In this document: one piece after another, positions 8,597 to 17,311 of the stretch | How positions within the stretch are numbered: position 1 is the first letter of the stretch | Layout: each line of letters opens with the position of its first letter | DNA from: Lentzea albidocapillata | Lineage (GTDB): Bacteria > Actinomycetota > Actinomycetes > Mycobacteriales > Pseudonocardiaceae | Reading direction: 5' to 3' | Assembly (NCBI RefSeq): GCF_000719115.1 | Contig: NZ_JOEA01000025.1 | Location: 50,885-114,884 of the forward strand | DNA length: 64,000 nucleotides | Notes under the pieces: model-generated | Database searches by the model: none | What the model was told of the DNA's origin: nothing | What the model saw: only the letters and a program-made list of their open reading frames with translations | Made by a program: the position numbers and the translations under genes

Positions 8597-9831
8597 GCGC
8601 TGACCTTCCTGTTGGAGTGGGTTTCGTACATGCGCACGGCGACCACGATTCCAGACAATGTAGTAAGCGCGGCGACCACCCACACCGCGGCGCGCAGGCC
8701 CCAGAGGTCGGCGACGATGCCGCCGAGCAGGGCGCCCACCGCGAAACCGCCGTCGCGCCAGAGCCGGTAGACGCCGACGGCTCGCGCGCGCCACGCCGGG
8801 TGCGCGACGTCGCCGATCGTCGCCAGCAAGGTCGGGTAGACCATCGCGGTACCCGCGCCCAGCAGCACGGCCGCGACCAGCCACACCGCGAAGGTGTTCG
8901 CGACCGCCACGAGTGCGAGCGCGGCGGCCTGAACGAGCATCCCACCGGTGATCAGGTGTTTGCGGCCCCAGCGGTCAGACAGCGGACCGGTGACCAGCTG
9001 CCCCAGACCCCACACCGCCGGGTAGACGGCGGCCAGGACACCGATCTTGGCGACCGACAACCCGGCGGTGGCGAACAGGATCGGGAACAGGCCCCACGCC
9101 AGGCCGTCGTTGAGGTTGTTCACCATCCCGGCCTGGCTCGCCGCCGACAGCGCAGGCTCCCGCAGGCTCGTGCGAGTGAAGATCTCCCGCTCACTCGGCA
9201 TGCCCTCAGCGGCAGCGGGGTGCTGTGTCGCTTCGAGCCGTGCGTGTTCTCGGGTCTCCCGCACGGCGAACACGGTCAACCCGATACCGAGGACCACATA
9301 GGACAGTCCGAGCAGGAACGGTGCCGGGCGCAGTCCGTAGCGGGCGGCGAGGTAGCCGGTGGCGAGCGCGGTGACCGCGACGGCGATGTAGCCGGCGGCT
9401 TCGTTGAGGCCCATCGCGAGGCCGCGGCGGGACGGCCCGGCCAGGTCGATCTTCATGATCACGGTGGTGGACCAGGTCAGGCCCTGGTTCACGCCGAGCA
9501 GCACGTTCGCGGCGATCACCCAGCTCCACGACGGCGCCCAGATCAGCATCAGTGGCACGGGGATCGCGGCCAGCCAACCGGCCAGCAGCACCGGGCGGCG
9601 GCCGAAGCGGTCGGACCAGGTGCCCGCGAAGTAGTTGGTGGCGGCTTTGGTCAGACCGAAGGCGACCACGTAGGTGAGCACGAACGTGTAGCCGGTCAGG
9701 CCGAACTCGTCCTTGGCCAGCAGCGGCAGCACCGCACGTTCCTGCCCGAGCACGCCGCCGACCAGTGCGTTGACCGCGATGAGCAGGCTGAACTGGGCGA
9801 GGTTGGCGCGCAGGCCGAGTCGGAGGCTCAT
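8593..9831 (-). CDS. Major facilitator superfamily transporter
   Basis: A 412-residue polytopic membrane protein with twelve hydrophobic segments. The MFS signature between segments 2 and 3 reads WSDRFGRRP, repeated in the second half as LSDRWGRKH. The ATG at 9831 overlaps the stop of the metallo-hydrolase gene (ATGA), and its own stop overlaps the start of the desulfurase, so the three genes form one coupled unit. The long cytoplasmic loop (about residues 200-225) is Glu/Arg rich. Substrate is unknown; the context suggests export of a sulfur compound or a thiol-reactive drug. Confidence 0.9.
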   Translation of the reverse strand: MSLRLGLRANLAQFSLLIAVNALVGGVLGQERAVLPLLAKDEFGLTGYTFVLTYVVAFGLTKAATNYFAGTWSDRFGRRPVLLAGWLAAIPVPLMLIWAPSWSWVIAANVLLGVNQGLTWSTTVIMKIDLAGPSRRGLAMGLNEAAGYIAVAVTALATGYLAARYGLRPAPFLLGLSYVVLGIGLTVFAVRETREHARLEATQHPAAAEGMPSEREIFTRTSLREPALSAASQAGMVNNLNDGLAWGLFPILFATAGLSVAKIGVLAAVYPAVWGLGQLVTGPLSDRWGRKHLITGGMLVQAAALALVAVANTFAVWLVAAVLLGAGTAMVYPTLLATIGDVAHPAWRARAVGVYRLWRDGGFAVGALLGGIVADLWGLRAAVWVVAALTTLSGIVVAVRMYETHSNRKVSA

Positions 9832-11177
9832 CTGCCGCTCTCCAGGCGTCCGCCGGTCGCGTCGGCCCAGTCCTGAGGTCCGCCGGTGAGTACGGCGACG
9901 TCGCGGTGTCCCGCCTGTTCGAGGAGGCTGGCGGCGCCCATGGCACGTTCGCCGTGTCCACACATCACGATCAGCGGTTCCTGAGGCACCTCGTCCACGC
10001 GGCTGCGCAGGTCGCCGAGTTCGACGTGCTGCGCGCCCGGTAGATGTCCGGAGGTGAACTCGCCCGCCTGCCGGATGTCCAGCACCGGCCCGCTCACCTC
10101 GTCCGGGCCCACCAACCTGGTTGTGGCGGTGGGAAGTTCCGCGGTGGTCCACGCGTCCATGCCTCCGTGAAGCTCGCTGAGGTCGAGGTAGCCGATCTTG
10201 GCGGCCTGCCAGACGATCTCCGCCGGGTCCTGGCCGGCGCCGCGTACCACGACCAGCGGCCGGTCGTGCGGCGCCAGCCAGCCGAGCCACGATGCGAACA
10301 CCGCCCGCAGCGGAATCGACAGCGCGCCAGGCACGTGCGCGGCGGCGAACTCGTCGACCGGCCGGACGTCGATCAATCGCGCGCCGTCGGCCAGAAGCCG
10401 CCGCACCGCACCGACCTCCAGCGGCGGCAGCTCAGGCGTTCCCACCAGAACGCCCTGGCGGTTGATCTCGCCGAGCCGGCGGAAGTACGGCGGATAGCTG
10501 CCCAGCGAGCCGAGCAGCTCCTTCACGAACGCGTCCTCGTCAGCCGTACGCAGCAACGGGTTCGTCGCCTTCTCCCGGCCGATCGTGCTGGTGCGGTCCG
10601 CGCCAGGCGGGGCGGAGCAGAAGGATCCGGCGCCATGCGTGGGCCAGACGGCCACGTCGTCGGGCAGCTCGACGAGCCTGCGCAGCGACGCGTACTGGGC
10701 GCGGGCGAGGTCCTCGGTCCGGTCGGGTGAGACGAGGTCGGTGCGGGCGGCGGCGCCCACGATCAGCGAGCCACCGGTGAACACCCCGAGCGGACGGTCG
10801 CCGTCGAGCAGCAGGAACGACAGGTGCTCGTCGGTGTGGCCGGGGGTCCCTAACGCCCGCAGGCGTAAGCCGCCGAGGTCGACCTCGTCGCCGTCGCGCA
10901 GCCCGTAGTGCGCGAACTCGCGATGCCCGGCCGCGGAGGCGAGCACGCGGGTGTCCTCGGTCGCGGAAAGCTGACGAGCGCCGGACAGGAAGTCGGCGTG
11001 CAGGTGGGTGTCGGCGGCGAACGCCACGCGCAGGCCACGTCGCTGGGCGGCGCTGCCGACGTCCCTCAGATCGAGGCTCACGTCGACCACCAGCGCCCGG
11101 CCGTCACCCAGATCGACCAGATACGCGGAGTTCCCCAGTCCCTCGTCGACCAGCGGGACTACCTCAGGCATGGCCAT
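9828..11177 (-). CDS. Metallo-beta-lactamase fold plus two rhodanese domains (persulfide dioxygenase-like)
   Basis: A 449-residue protein in three parts. A metallo-beta-lactamase domain (about 1-230) has DTHLHADF at 56-63 and GTPGHTDEH. A first rhodanese domain (about 250-350) ends in VVVRGAGQ with no active-site cysteine. A second (about 355-449) has CGHGERA and keeps it. Such ETHE1/CstB-type enzymes oxidise glutathione, mycothiol or CoA persulfides to sulfite and sulfur carriers. The last His of HxHxDH is Phe here (F63), tolerable in mono-iron persulfide dioxygenases, which do not use that ligand. It starts the desulfurase operon, opposite an ArsR-rhodanese regulator. ATG at 11171 is an alternative start. 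Confidence 0.88.
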   Translation of the reverse strand: MAMPEVVPLVDEGLGNSAYLVDLGDGRALVVDVSLDLRDVGSAAQRRGLRVAFAADTHLHADFLSGARQLSATEDTRVLASAAGHREFAHYGLRDGDEVDLGGLRLRALGTPGHTDEHLSFLLLDGDRPLGVFTGGSLIVGAAARTDLVSPDRTEDLARAQYASLRRLVELPDDVAVWPTHGAGSFCSAPPGADRTSTIGREKATNPLLRTADEDAFVKELLGSLGSYPPYFRRLGEINRQGVLVGTPELPPLEVGAVRRLLADGARLIDVRPVDEFAAAHVPGALSIPLRAVFASWLGWLAPHDRPLVVVRGAGQDPAEIVWQAAKIGYLDLSELHGGMDAWTTAELPTATTRLVGPDEVSGPVLDIRQAGEFTSGHLPGAQHVELGDLRSRVDEVPQEPLIVMCGHGERAMGAASLLEQAGHRDVAVLTGGPQDWADATGGRLESGR

Positions 11178-11195
11178 CGTCTCCTTCCCACATCC

Positions 11196-11208
11196 AGTGT
11201 TCTACACT
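11196..11208. promoter_or_regulatory. Palindrome in the divergent promoter of the sulfur genes (candidate ArsR operator)
   Basis: AGTGT-TCT-ACACT is a perfect 5-3-5 inverted repeat in the 54-nt gap between the starts at 11177 (minus) and 11232 (plus). Both starts are close enough for one repressor dimer to control both directions; the ArsR-rhodanese protein encoded next to it is the obvious candidate. Confidence 0.55.
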
Positions 11209-11231
11209 ATTCCAAGGATGATTGGAGAACC

Positions 11232-11885
11232 ATGGGCGACCGGGATGCCAAGAACGCGTTGTTCGACCAGTTCGCTCGGGTCGGCAAGGCCCTCGCGAGC
11301 GGCAAGCGACTGGAACTGCTCGACCTGATCGCTCAGGGCGAGCGCACGGTCGACGCGCTCGCGAAGTCGGCGGAGCTGGGGCTGACCACCGCGTCGGCGC
11401 ATCTGCAGACCCTCAAGCAGGCCAACCTCGTGGTCACCCGGCGCGAAGGCACGAAGATCTTCTACCGGCTGGCAGGAGACGACGTCGCCGCGCTGTTCGC
11501 GCTGCTGCGCACCGTCGCGGACGACCGGCTGCCGGACGTCCGCACCGCGCGTGAGGCCTACCTCGGCGACGACACGGAAGCAGTCAGCCGCGAGGAGCTC
11601 CTCGAACGCGTCCGGTCGGGACGCGCGACGGTGATCGACGTGCGGCCCGCCGAGGAGTACGCCGCCGGGCACATCCCCGGCGCCGTGTCCGTTCCGCTGG
11701 ACGAACTGGCGGACCGGCTGGCCGAGCTTCCGGCCGGCCAGGAGATCGTGGCGTACTGCCGCGGCGCCTACTGCGTGCTCTCCCACGACGCCGTCCGCCT
11801 GCTCACCGCGCAGGGACGAACTGCCCGGCGCCTTGCCGACGGCATGCTCGAGTGGCGCCTCGCCGAACTCCCCGTCGCGGTCTGA
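11232..11885 (+). CDS. ArsR-family repressor fused to a rhodanese domain
   Basis: A 217-residue fusion. The N-terminal winged helix (about 8-105) includes VGKALASGKRLELLD and TTASAHLQTLKQANLV. The C-terminal rhodanese domain (about 112-217) includes VIDVRPAEEYAAGHIPGA and the active-site loop CRGAYC with C176 and C181. The DNA-binding part has no cysteine, so any persulfide or thiol sensing must lie in the rhodanese loop. RBS GGAG is 6 nt upstream of ATG. It is divergent from the rhodanese/desulfurase operon and 3 nt in front of an MFS gene, which it probably represses together with the operon. Confidence 0.9.
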   Translation: MGDRDAKNALFDQFARVGKALASGKRLELLDLIAQGERTVDALAKSAELGLTTASAHLQTLKQANLVVTRREGTKIFYRLAGDDVAALFALLRTVADDRLPDVRTAREAYLGDDTEAVSREELLERVRSGRATVIDVRPAEEYAAGHIPGAVSVPLDELADRLAELPAGQEIVAYCRGAYCVLSHDAVRLLTAQGRTARRLADGMLEWRLAELPVAV

Positions 11886-11888
11886 GGA

Positions 11889-13109
11889 ATGGACACCGTG
11901 AACACCCTGATCACACGTCACCCTGCCCAAAGACGCATCCTGACGGTGCTCGTCGCAGCCCAGGTCCTCAGCGGCGCCGGCCTGGCCGCGGGCATCACCG
12001 TCGGCGCGCTGCTCGCCCAGGACATGCTCGGCGCCACCAGCGCGGCAGGCTTACCCGCGGCCCTGTTCACCATCGGCTCCGCCCTCGCGGCCCTGCTGAT
12101 CGCCCGCGTCTCCGGCCTGCGCGGCAGACGCGCCGGTCTCGCGGGCGGTTACCTCGCCGGTGCGGTGGGCGCGCTCGGCGTCGTCATCGCTGCCGCCACC
12201 GACAACGCCGTGCTGCTGTTCGTCGCGTTGTTCGTCTACGGCGCGGGCAGCGCGACCAACCTCCAAGCGCGCTACGCCGGCGCCGACCTCGCCGCCCCGC
12301 AACGCCGAGGCAGCGCGGTGAGCACGGTCCTCGTCGCCACCACGCTCGGCGCGGTGCTCGGACCCAACCTCGTCACGGCGACCGGCGAACTGGCCACGAG
12401 CTGGCACGTCCCGGCGCTCGCCGGCCCGTTCATCCTCGCGGTCTTCGCCTACACCGCGGCCGCCATCGTGCTGTGGGCACTGCTTCGTCCCGACCCGCTT
12501 CTCACCGCCAGGTCCCTACCCGCGGCCCCTGTGGCCAGCCGTGACTCCCGCGGCGACGCGCGGCTGCTGCTGATCGGCACGACCACCATGGTGGTCATCC
12601 AGCTGGTGATGATCGCGATCATGACCATGACCCCGGTGCACATGCGCTTGCACGGTCACGGCCTAGCGGCCACCGGGTTCGTCATCGCCGTCCACGTGGC
12701 CGGCATGTTCCTGCCCTCACCGCTCAGCGGCTGGCTCGTGGACCGGATCGGCAGGCTGCCCGTGATCGCCGCCTCCGGCGTCACGCTGCTCGCGGCCGGC
12801 CTGGTCGCCGGGTTCGCCCCGGCCGAGTCGACTCCGCTGCTCACCCTCGCGCTCGGACTGCTCGGTCTCGGCTGGAACCTCGGGCTGGTCAGCGGTTCCG
12901 CGCTCATCACCGACGCCGTGCCGCTCGAAACCCGCGCCACCGTGCAGGGCCGCATCGACATGGCCATCGCCGTAGCCGGTGCGACCGGTGGCATGGCCTC
13001 CGGCTTCGTCGTCGCGAGCAGCAGCTACCCCGCCTTGTCGTTCGCGGGCGGCATCATCGCGCTCGCTCTCGTGCCGCTGGTCGTCGTCCGTCCCCGGCTC
13101 AGGGTCTGA
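11889..13109 (+). CDS. Major facilitator superfamily transporter
   Basis: A 406-residue membrane protein with twelve predicted segments, starting 3 nt after the ArsR-rhodanese stop and so in one operon with it. The motif SGLRGRRAG after segment 2 and WLVDRIGRLP in the second half fit MFS drug/anion exporters. A GTG at 11898 is an alternative start. Its substrate is not evident; co-regulation with the sulfane-sulfur genes suggests efflux of a sulfur or electrophile species. Confidence 0.88.
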   Translation: MDTVNTLITRHPAQRRILTVLVAAQVLSGAGLAAGITVGALLAQDMLGATSAAGLPAALFTIGSALAALLIARVSGLRGRRAGLAGGYLAGAVGALGVVIAAATDNAVLLFVALFVYGAGSATNLQARYAGADLAAPQRRGSAVSTVLVATTLGAVLGPNLVTATGELATSWHVPALAGPFILAVFAYTAAAIVLWALLRPDPLLTARSLPAAPVASRDSRGDARLLLIGTTTMVVIQLVMIAIMTMTPVHMRLHGHGLAATGFVIAVHVAGMFLPSPLSGWLVDRIGRLPVIAASGVTLLAAGLVAGFAPAESTPLLTLALGLLGLGWNLGLVSGSALITDAVPLETRATVQGRIDMAIAVAGATGGMASGFVVASSSYPALSFAGGIIALALVPLVVVRPRLRV

Positions 13110-13175
13110 CTTTCTGGCCGGTCGATGTCGTGGCACGCTCGGTGCCGGTCGTCTTCTGGTCAGGAGGTGTCGAGC

Positions 13176-13517
13176 ATGAAGTACGTGCTGATGTTCTGCG
13201 AGACCGAACAGTGGGAGAAGGACTGGGAGGCGATGGACCAGTCCGAGCGCGACGCGGGCTTCGCCAAGGTCCAGCAGTGGATGGCCGAGCACGCGGACAA
13301 GATCACGCACAACCGCAAACTGGCCGGCCCGGAGACCGCGACCACCGTGCGGCTGGAGAACGGCGAGCCGATCGTCACCGACGGCCCGTTCATCGAGGGC
13401 AAGGAAGTGGTCAGCGGCTACGTCGAGGTCGAGGTCGCCGACCTCGACGAGGCGCTGCGGATGGCCAGGACCTGGCCAGCCTGCCCGTTGGTGGAAATCC
13501 GACCGGTCTTGATGTGA
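13176..13517 (+). CDS. YCII-related DGPF domain protein
   Basis: A 113-residue ferredoxin-fold protein with KYVLMFCETE at the start and the diagnostic TDGPFIEGKEV in the middle. A strong AGGAGG at 13162-13167 sets the ATG at 13176; the longer open frame upstream has no RBS. Its stop overlaps the start of the ECF sigma gene (GTGA). DGPF proteins are the regular partners of ECF42 sigma factors, whose mechanism of control remains unclear. Confidence 0.9.
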   Translation: MKYVLMFCETEQWEKDWEAMDQSERDAGFAKVQQWMAEHADKITHNRKLAGPETATTVRLENGEPIVTDGPFIEGKEVVSGYVEVEVADLDEALRMARTWPACPLVEIRPVLM

Positions 13518-14698
13518 CCTCACCCGACGCCGTGCTGGCCCGCGTGGTGCGTGAGCACGCGGGCCGGCTGGCCGCGTCCCTGGTGTCGCTGCTGGGTGAC
13601 TTCTCCGCCGCCGAGGACCTCGTCGCCGACGCGGTGGAGACGGCACTACGCCGCTGGCCGGTCGAAGGCGTTCCGGACCGGCCGGACGCGTGGCTGCTCA
13701 CCGTCGCCAAGAACCGCGGGCTGGACGTGCTGCGCCGCCAGGCCCGCTACCGCGAGAAGCTCGCCCAGCTGCAGTGGCCCGTGCAGCCAGAACCGGACGA
13801 CCGGCTGCGGCTGATCTTCACCTGCTGCCACCCCGCATTGTCCCGCGAGGCACAGATCGCACTGACGCTGCGCGTGGTGTGCGGACTGACCACCGCGCAG
13901 ATCGCCCGCGCGTTCCTCGTGCCGGAAACCACCGTGGCGCAACGACTCACCCGCGCCAAGCGCAAGATCACCGACGCGGGCATCCCCTATCGGATCCCCG
14001 CACCCGAGGAGCTCGGCGAGCGGCTCGCCCAGGTGCTGCACGTGGTCTACCTGATGTTCAACGAGGGCTACCTGTCCAGCAGCGCGGACCGCGTGCAGTC
14101 ACACGACCTCGTGGCCGACGCCGACTGGCTCGCCTCGTTGCTGCACGGGCTGATGCCGCGCGAGCCCGAGATCGCCGGCCTGCTCGCCCTGATCCGACTG
14201 CACCGCGCCCGCGCAGAGGCCCGCTTCTCCCCCGGCGGCAACCTGGTGCAGCTGCAGGATCAGGACCGGTCACGGTGGGACCAGCAGATGATCGGCGAGG
14301 CCGTGGAGGTGCTGACCCGCGCTGCCCGCCATCGCCGACCAGGCCCGTATCAGCTCCAGGCGGCGATCGTCGCGTGCCACGCGGAGGCGAAGTCCTGGGA
14401 GGACACCGACTGGCCGCAGATCGTGATCCTCTACGACATGCTGCTGTGCCTCGCGCCGTCCCCGGTGACCCGGCTGCACCGCGCGATCGCGCTCCGGTAC
14501 GTCGCCGGGGCGGAGAAAGCGTTGGCCGAGCTGGATTCCCTCGGCCTGGACCGCTACCACCTCTACCACGCCACGCGCGCCGAACTACTCCGCGACCTCG
14601 GCCGCGGCGACGAGGCACGCGAGGCAGATCAGCGCGCGTTGGAGCTGACCGCCAACCCCGCGGAGCAGGCACTGCTGGAACAGCGGCTCAGGCCTTGA
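13514..14698 (+). CDS. ECF42-type RNA polymerase sigma factor with C-terminal TPR-like extension
   Basis: A 394-residue protein: sigma region 2 (about 5-75, SAAEDLVADAVETALRRW), region 4 (about 100-160, with GLTTAQIARAFLVPETTVAQRL), and a long helical C-terminal extension (about 180-394) with VLHVVYLMFNEGYLSSS and repeated helical pairs, the DUF6596/TPR region typical of ECF42. The GTG start overlaps the DGPF gene stop, giving coupled translation. No anti-sigma factor is encoded, as usual for this group. It overlaps the convergent methyltransferase gene by 11 nt. Confidence 0.92.
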   Translation: MTSPDAVLARVVREHAGRLAASLVSLLGDFSAAEDLVADAVETALRRWPVEGVPDRPDAWLLTVAKNRGLDVLRRQARYREKLAQLQWPVQPEPDDRLRLIFTCCHPALSREAQIALTLRVVCGLTTAQIARAFLVPETTVAQRLTRAKRKITDAGIPYRIPAPEELGERLAQVLHVVYLMFNEGYLSSSADRVQSHDLVADADWLASLLHGLMPREPEIAGLLALIRLHRARAEARFSPGGNLVQLQDQDRSRWDQQMIGEAVEVLTRAARHRRPGPYQLQAAIVACHAEAKSWEDTDWPQIVILYDMLLCLAPSPVTRLHRAIALRYVAGAEKALAELDSLGLDRYHLYHATRAELLRDLGRGDEAREADQRALELTANPAEQALLEQRLRP

Positions 14699-15311
14699 CC
14701 GCGGCCACCCGTTCGACCATGCCGAGCTTGAGCCGTTCCTGCCGCTGCACCACGAACCCGGCCTGCTCCACCAACGGCAACGGCCGCCGGGTCTGGTAGT
14801 CGCCGCACATCCGCACGCTCAGCTTCTCCAGCAGCGACTGTACGAAGTGGACGACGCGGTGGTGGCTGCCGACGTGGTCGAGCAACAGCAACTTCCCACC
14901 AGGCTTCAACACGCGATGCATCTCGGCGATCGCCGCACGCTCGTCCGGGACACCGCACAGGCCGAGTGTGCAGACCACGGTGTCGAACGACTCGTCCCGG
15001 AACGGCAACGCCTGTGCGTCTCCCTCGTGCAACTCGACTTCACGCCCGAGTTCGGTCGCGCGGGTTCGGGCGATGCCCAGCATGGCCGGACTGAGGTCCA
15101 ACCCGGTCAGCCTGACGTCCGCCGGGTAATGCGGGAAGTTGAGGCCGGTACCGATCGCCACCTCCAGCACGTCACCGGTCGCCTGCGGGCACACCCACTC
15201 ACGGCCGCCGCTGAACTGGATGCGTTCGAAGAACCCGATGTCACGGTCGTAGCGCGGCGCGTAGCGGTCCCACACGTCACGGAGGCCTTCGGTGTCGAGC
15301 TTCTTGCTCAT
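14688..15311 (-). CDS. Class I SAM-dependent methyltransferase
   Basis: A 207-residue protein with the SAM-binding motif VLEVAIGTGLNFPHY (about 48-62), an acidic LTGLDLS strand end, EGDAQALPF for adenine contact, and VLKPGGKLLLLDHV. It resembles the UbiE/phospholipid methyltransferase branch. Substrate unknown. It is transcribed toward the ECF42 gene, whose 3' end it overlaps by 11 nt, and follows a TetR gene on the same strand with a 43 nt gap, so the two may be co-transcribed. Confidence 0.88.
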   Translation of the reverse strand: MSKKLDTEGLRDVWDRYAPRYDRDIGFFERIQFSGGREWVCPQATGDVLEVAIGTGLNFPHYPADVRLTGLDLSPAMLGIARTRATELGREVELHEGDAQALPFRDESFDTVVCTLGLCGVPDERAAIAEMHRVLKPGGKLLLLDHVGSHHRVVHFVQSLLEKLSVRMCGDYQTRRPLPLVEQAGFVVQRQERLKLGMVERVAAVKA

Positions 15312-15354
15312 GTCGATGTCCCTTCAGGATCGTGCGGGCAAATGACCGACTTGG

Positions 15355-15933
15355 TCAGTCAACACCGCGAGCCGCCTGAATTGCGCTGTGCACCACCAGG
15401 GCGATGCGGTCGGCGGCTCGATCCGGGTCGGGTTGACCGGCGTCGAGCCAGGCGATCACGGACTCCAGGGTGGCCGTCGGCACGATCTGCACAGCCCAGT
15501 CCAGCCACGGACCCTCCGGGATCACCGCCGCGAGCTCGCGTCGCGTGACCTCCGCCGACATCGCCTGCATTCCGTCCACCACGTCACGGAACTCCGGTTC
15601 GCGCACGGCATGGCGGAACAGCAACCGGAACCCGTCCGGATCTTCGGCGGCAGCGCGCAGCAGAGCGGAGATACTGCCCTCGTCGAAGTCACCGGAGCCG
15701 ACCGTCGCCTCGAGCCGGGCACACGCCCTGTCGAGCACAGCTCTGTACAGGTCGGCTTTCGAGTCGAAGTGCCGGTACAACAACACAGAGGTGACCCCGG
15801 CTTCGGCTGTCACTCCGTCGAGTCCGGTCGCCACGTATCCGGTACGGGCGAACGCGCGGGTCGCGGCGTCCAGGATCTGCTCGCGCCGCTGAGCACGCGG
15901 CATGCGCCGCACGTTCTGAGGACCCGCCACCAC
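15355..15933 (-). CDS. TetR-family transcriptional regulator
   Basis: A 192-residue protein. The N-terminal helix-turn-helix (about 14-60) reads REQILDAATRAFARTGYVATGL and VTSVLLYRHFDSKADLY; the rest is an all-helical ligand-binding domain. A perfect 26-bp inverted repeat just upstream of its start, between it and the cytochrome P450 gene, is its likely operator, so it should repress both itself and the P450 until a hydrophobic ligand binds. Confidence 0.9.
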   Translation of the reverse strand: MVAGPQNVRRMPRAQRREQILDAATRAFARTGYVATGLDGVTAEAGVTSVLLYRHFDSKADLYRAVLDRACARLEATVGSGDFDEGSISALLRAAAEDPDGFRLLFRHAVREPEFRDVVDGMQAMSAEVTRRELAAVIPEGPWLDWAVQIVPTATLESVIAWLDAGQPDPDRAADRIALVVHSAIQAARGVD

Positions 15934-15942
15934 TGCACCTCC

Positions 15943-15968
15943 ACTTGTTTAGAGCAGACTAAACAAGT
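15943..15968. promoter_or_regulatory. Perfect inverted repeat, probable TetR operator
   Basis: ACTTGTTTAG at 15943-15952 and CTAAACAAGT at 15959-15968 are exact reverse complements separated by 6 nt. The site lies 10 nt upstream of the TetR start and 52 nt upstream of the P450 start. A related half-site, CTTTGTTTAA, follows at 15971-15980. Confidence 0.85.
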
Positions 15969-16020
15969 AGCTTTGTTTAAGTCAACTTATACAAGATGAC
16001 CTGAACAAGGGGCGCACGTC

Positions 16021-17202
16021 ATGGTTTCTCCTGCTCAACTGCCGTTCGAGCAGCCCCAGCCGCTGCAGGTTCCTCCGCAACTGCGCGTACTTCAGTCCCA
16101 GGGCGCGGTCCACCGGATCCGCACCGCGGTGGGCCACGACGCGTGGCTGGTCACCGACTACGCCCACGTGCGCGAGCTACTCGGCGACGACCGGCTCGGC
16201 AGATCCCACCCCGACCCGCAGAACGCGGCACGCACCGGCGAATCCGCCCTGTTCGGCGGCCCGCTGGGAGACTTCGTCACCGAGCGGGCCGACCACGCCC
16301 GCATGCGCGCACTGCTGCAACCGCACTTCTCCCCCAAACACATGCGCGCACTGCGTCCCCGCATCGACGCACTGACCGCGCAACTGCTCGATCAACTGAC
16401 CATCTCAGCAACTCCAGCCGATCTGCACGCCGCGGTCGCGGTCCCGCTGCCGATCCTCGTGATCTGCGAGCTGCTCGGCGTGCCCTACGACGACCGCGAC
16501 CAGTTCCGCGCGTGGACCGAGGCCGCCGCGAACATCAACGACCGCAGCATTTCCGAACAAGGTCTCGGCAACCTGTTCGGCTACGGCATGCGCCTTGTCG
16601 AGACCAAGCGGCAAGAGCCGGGCGACGACGTGATCTCACGCCTGTGCGTGACCGACGGCGTCTCCACAGAGGAAGCCGCCATGCTCTCCATGGCACTGCT
16701 GTTCGCCGGCCACGAGACGACCGTGGTCCAGATCGGCATGGGCGCGCTGCTCCTGCTGGCCAACCCCGATCAGTGGAACGCCCTGCGCGACGACCCCGGC
16801 CTCATCCCGAACGCCGTCGAAGAAATCCTTCGGGCGCCCGGCAAGGGTGGCGGCGGGATCCCCCGCTACGCCCGCACCGACATGGAGATCGACGGCGTCA
16901 GGATCAGCGCCGGCGACCTCGTCCTGCTCGACAACGGTGCCGCAAACCACGACCCGGCCGTCTTCGCCGAGCCCGACCGAGTTGACATCACCCGCAAGGC
17001 TGCCGCCCACCTCACGTTCGGGCATGGCCTTCGCTACTGCATCGGCGCACCTCTGGCCCGTATGGAACTGCAAGCCGTGTTCTCCCAACTGATCCCGCGC
17101 TTCCCCACCATGCGCCTGGCCGCTTCGGCCGAGAACCTGACGGTCCGGAAAGACGTGCTGACCGGTGGACTCACCGCACTCCCGGTGACGTGGGACCGCT
17201 GA
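16021..17202 (+). CDS. Cytochrome P450 (bacterial class I)
   Basis: A 393-residue soluble P450 of normal length. The I-helix has AGHETT at 229-234, the K-helix ExxR is in EEILR, and the heme loop FGHGLRYCIG carries the thiolate C340. The ATG has AAGGGG about 12 nt upstream. No ferredoxin or reductase gene is adjacent, so electrons must come from elsewhere. It is controlled, by position, by the divergent TetR and its perfect operator. Substrate unknown; these enzymes hydroxylate secondary metabolites, terpenoids or xenobiotics. Confidence 0.93.
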   Translation: MVSPAQLPFEQPQPLQVPPQLRVLQSQGAVHRIRTAVGHDAWLVTDYAHVRELLGDDRLGRSHPDPQNAARTGESALFGGPLGDFVTERADHARMRALLQPHFSPKHMRALRPRIDALTAQLLDQLTISATPADLHAAVAVPLPILVICELLGVPYDDRDQFRAWTEAAANINDRSISEQGLGNLFGYGMRLVETKRQEPGDDVISRLCVTDGVSTEEAAMLSMALLFAGHETTVVQIGMGALLLLANPDQWNALRDDPGLIPNAVEEILRAPGKGGGGIPRYARTDMEIDGVRISAGDLVLLDNGAANHDPAVFAEPDRVDITRKAAAHLTFGHGLRYCIGAPLARMELQAVFSQLIPRFPTMRLAASAENLTVRKDVLTGGLTALPVTWDR

Positions 17203-17311
17203 CCTCCCACCGGGTGCGCTCCCACGTCGCCTGGCCGATGGCGAGCAGGCTCTGCACGGGAGTTTCCATTCGTCCAAGGCGGATGCGCCCGGCTGCTGCG
17301 AGGATGCAGGC

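Noticed and set aside
8584..9876. 430-residue plus-strand open frame
   Set aside because: Antisense of the MFS gene at 8593-9831, which has clear membrane segments and motifs.
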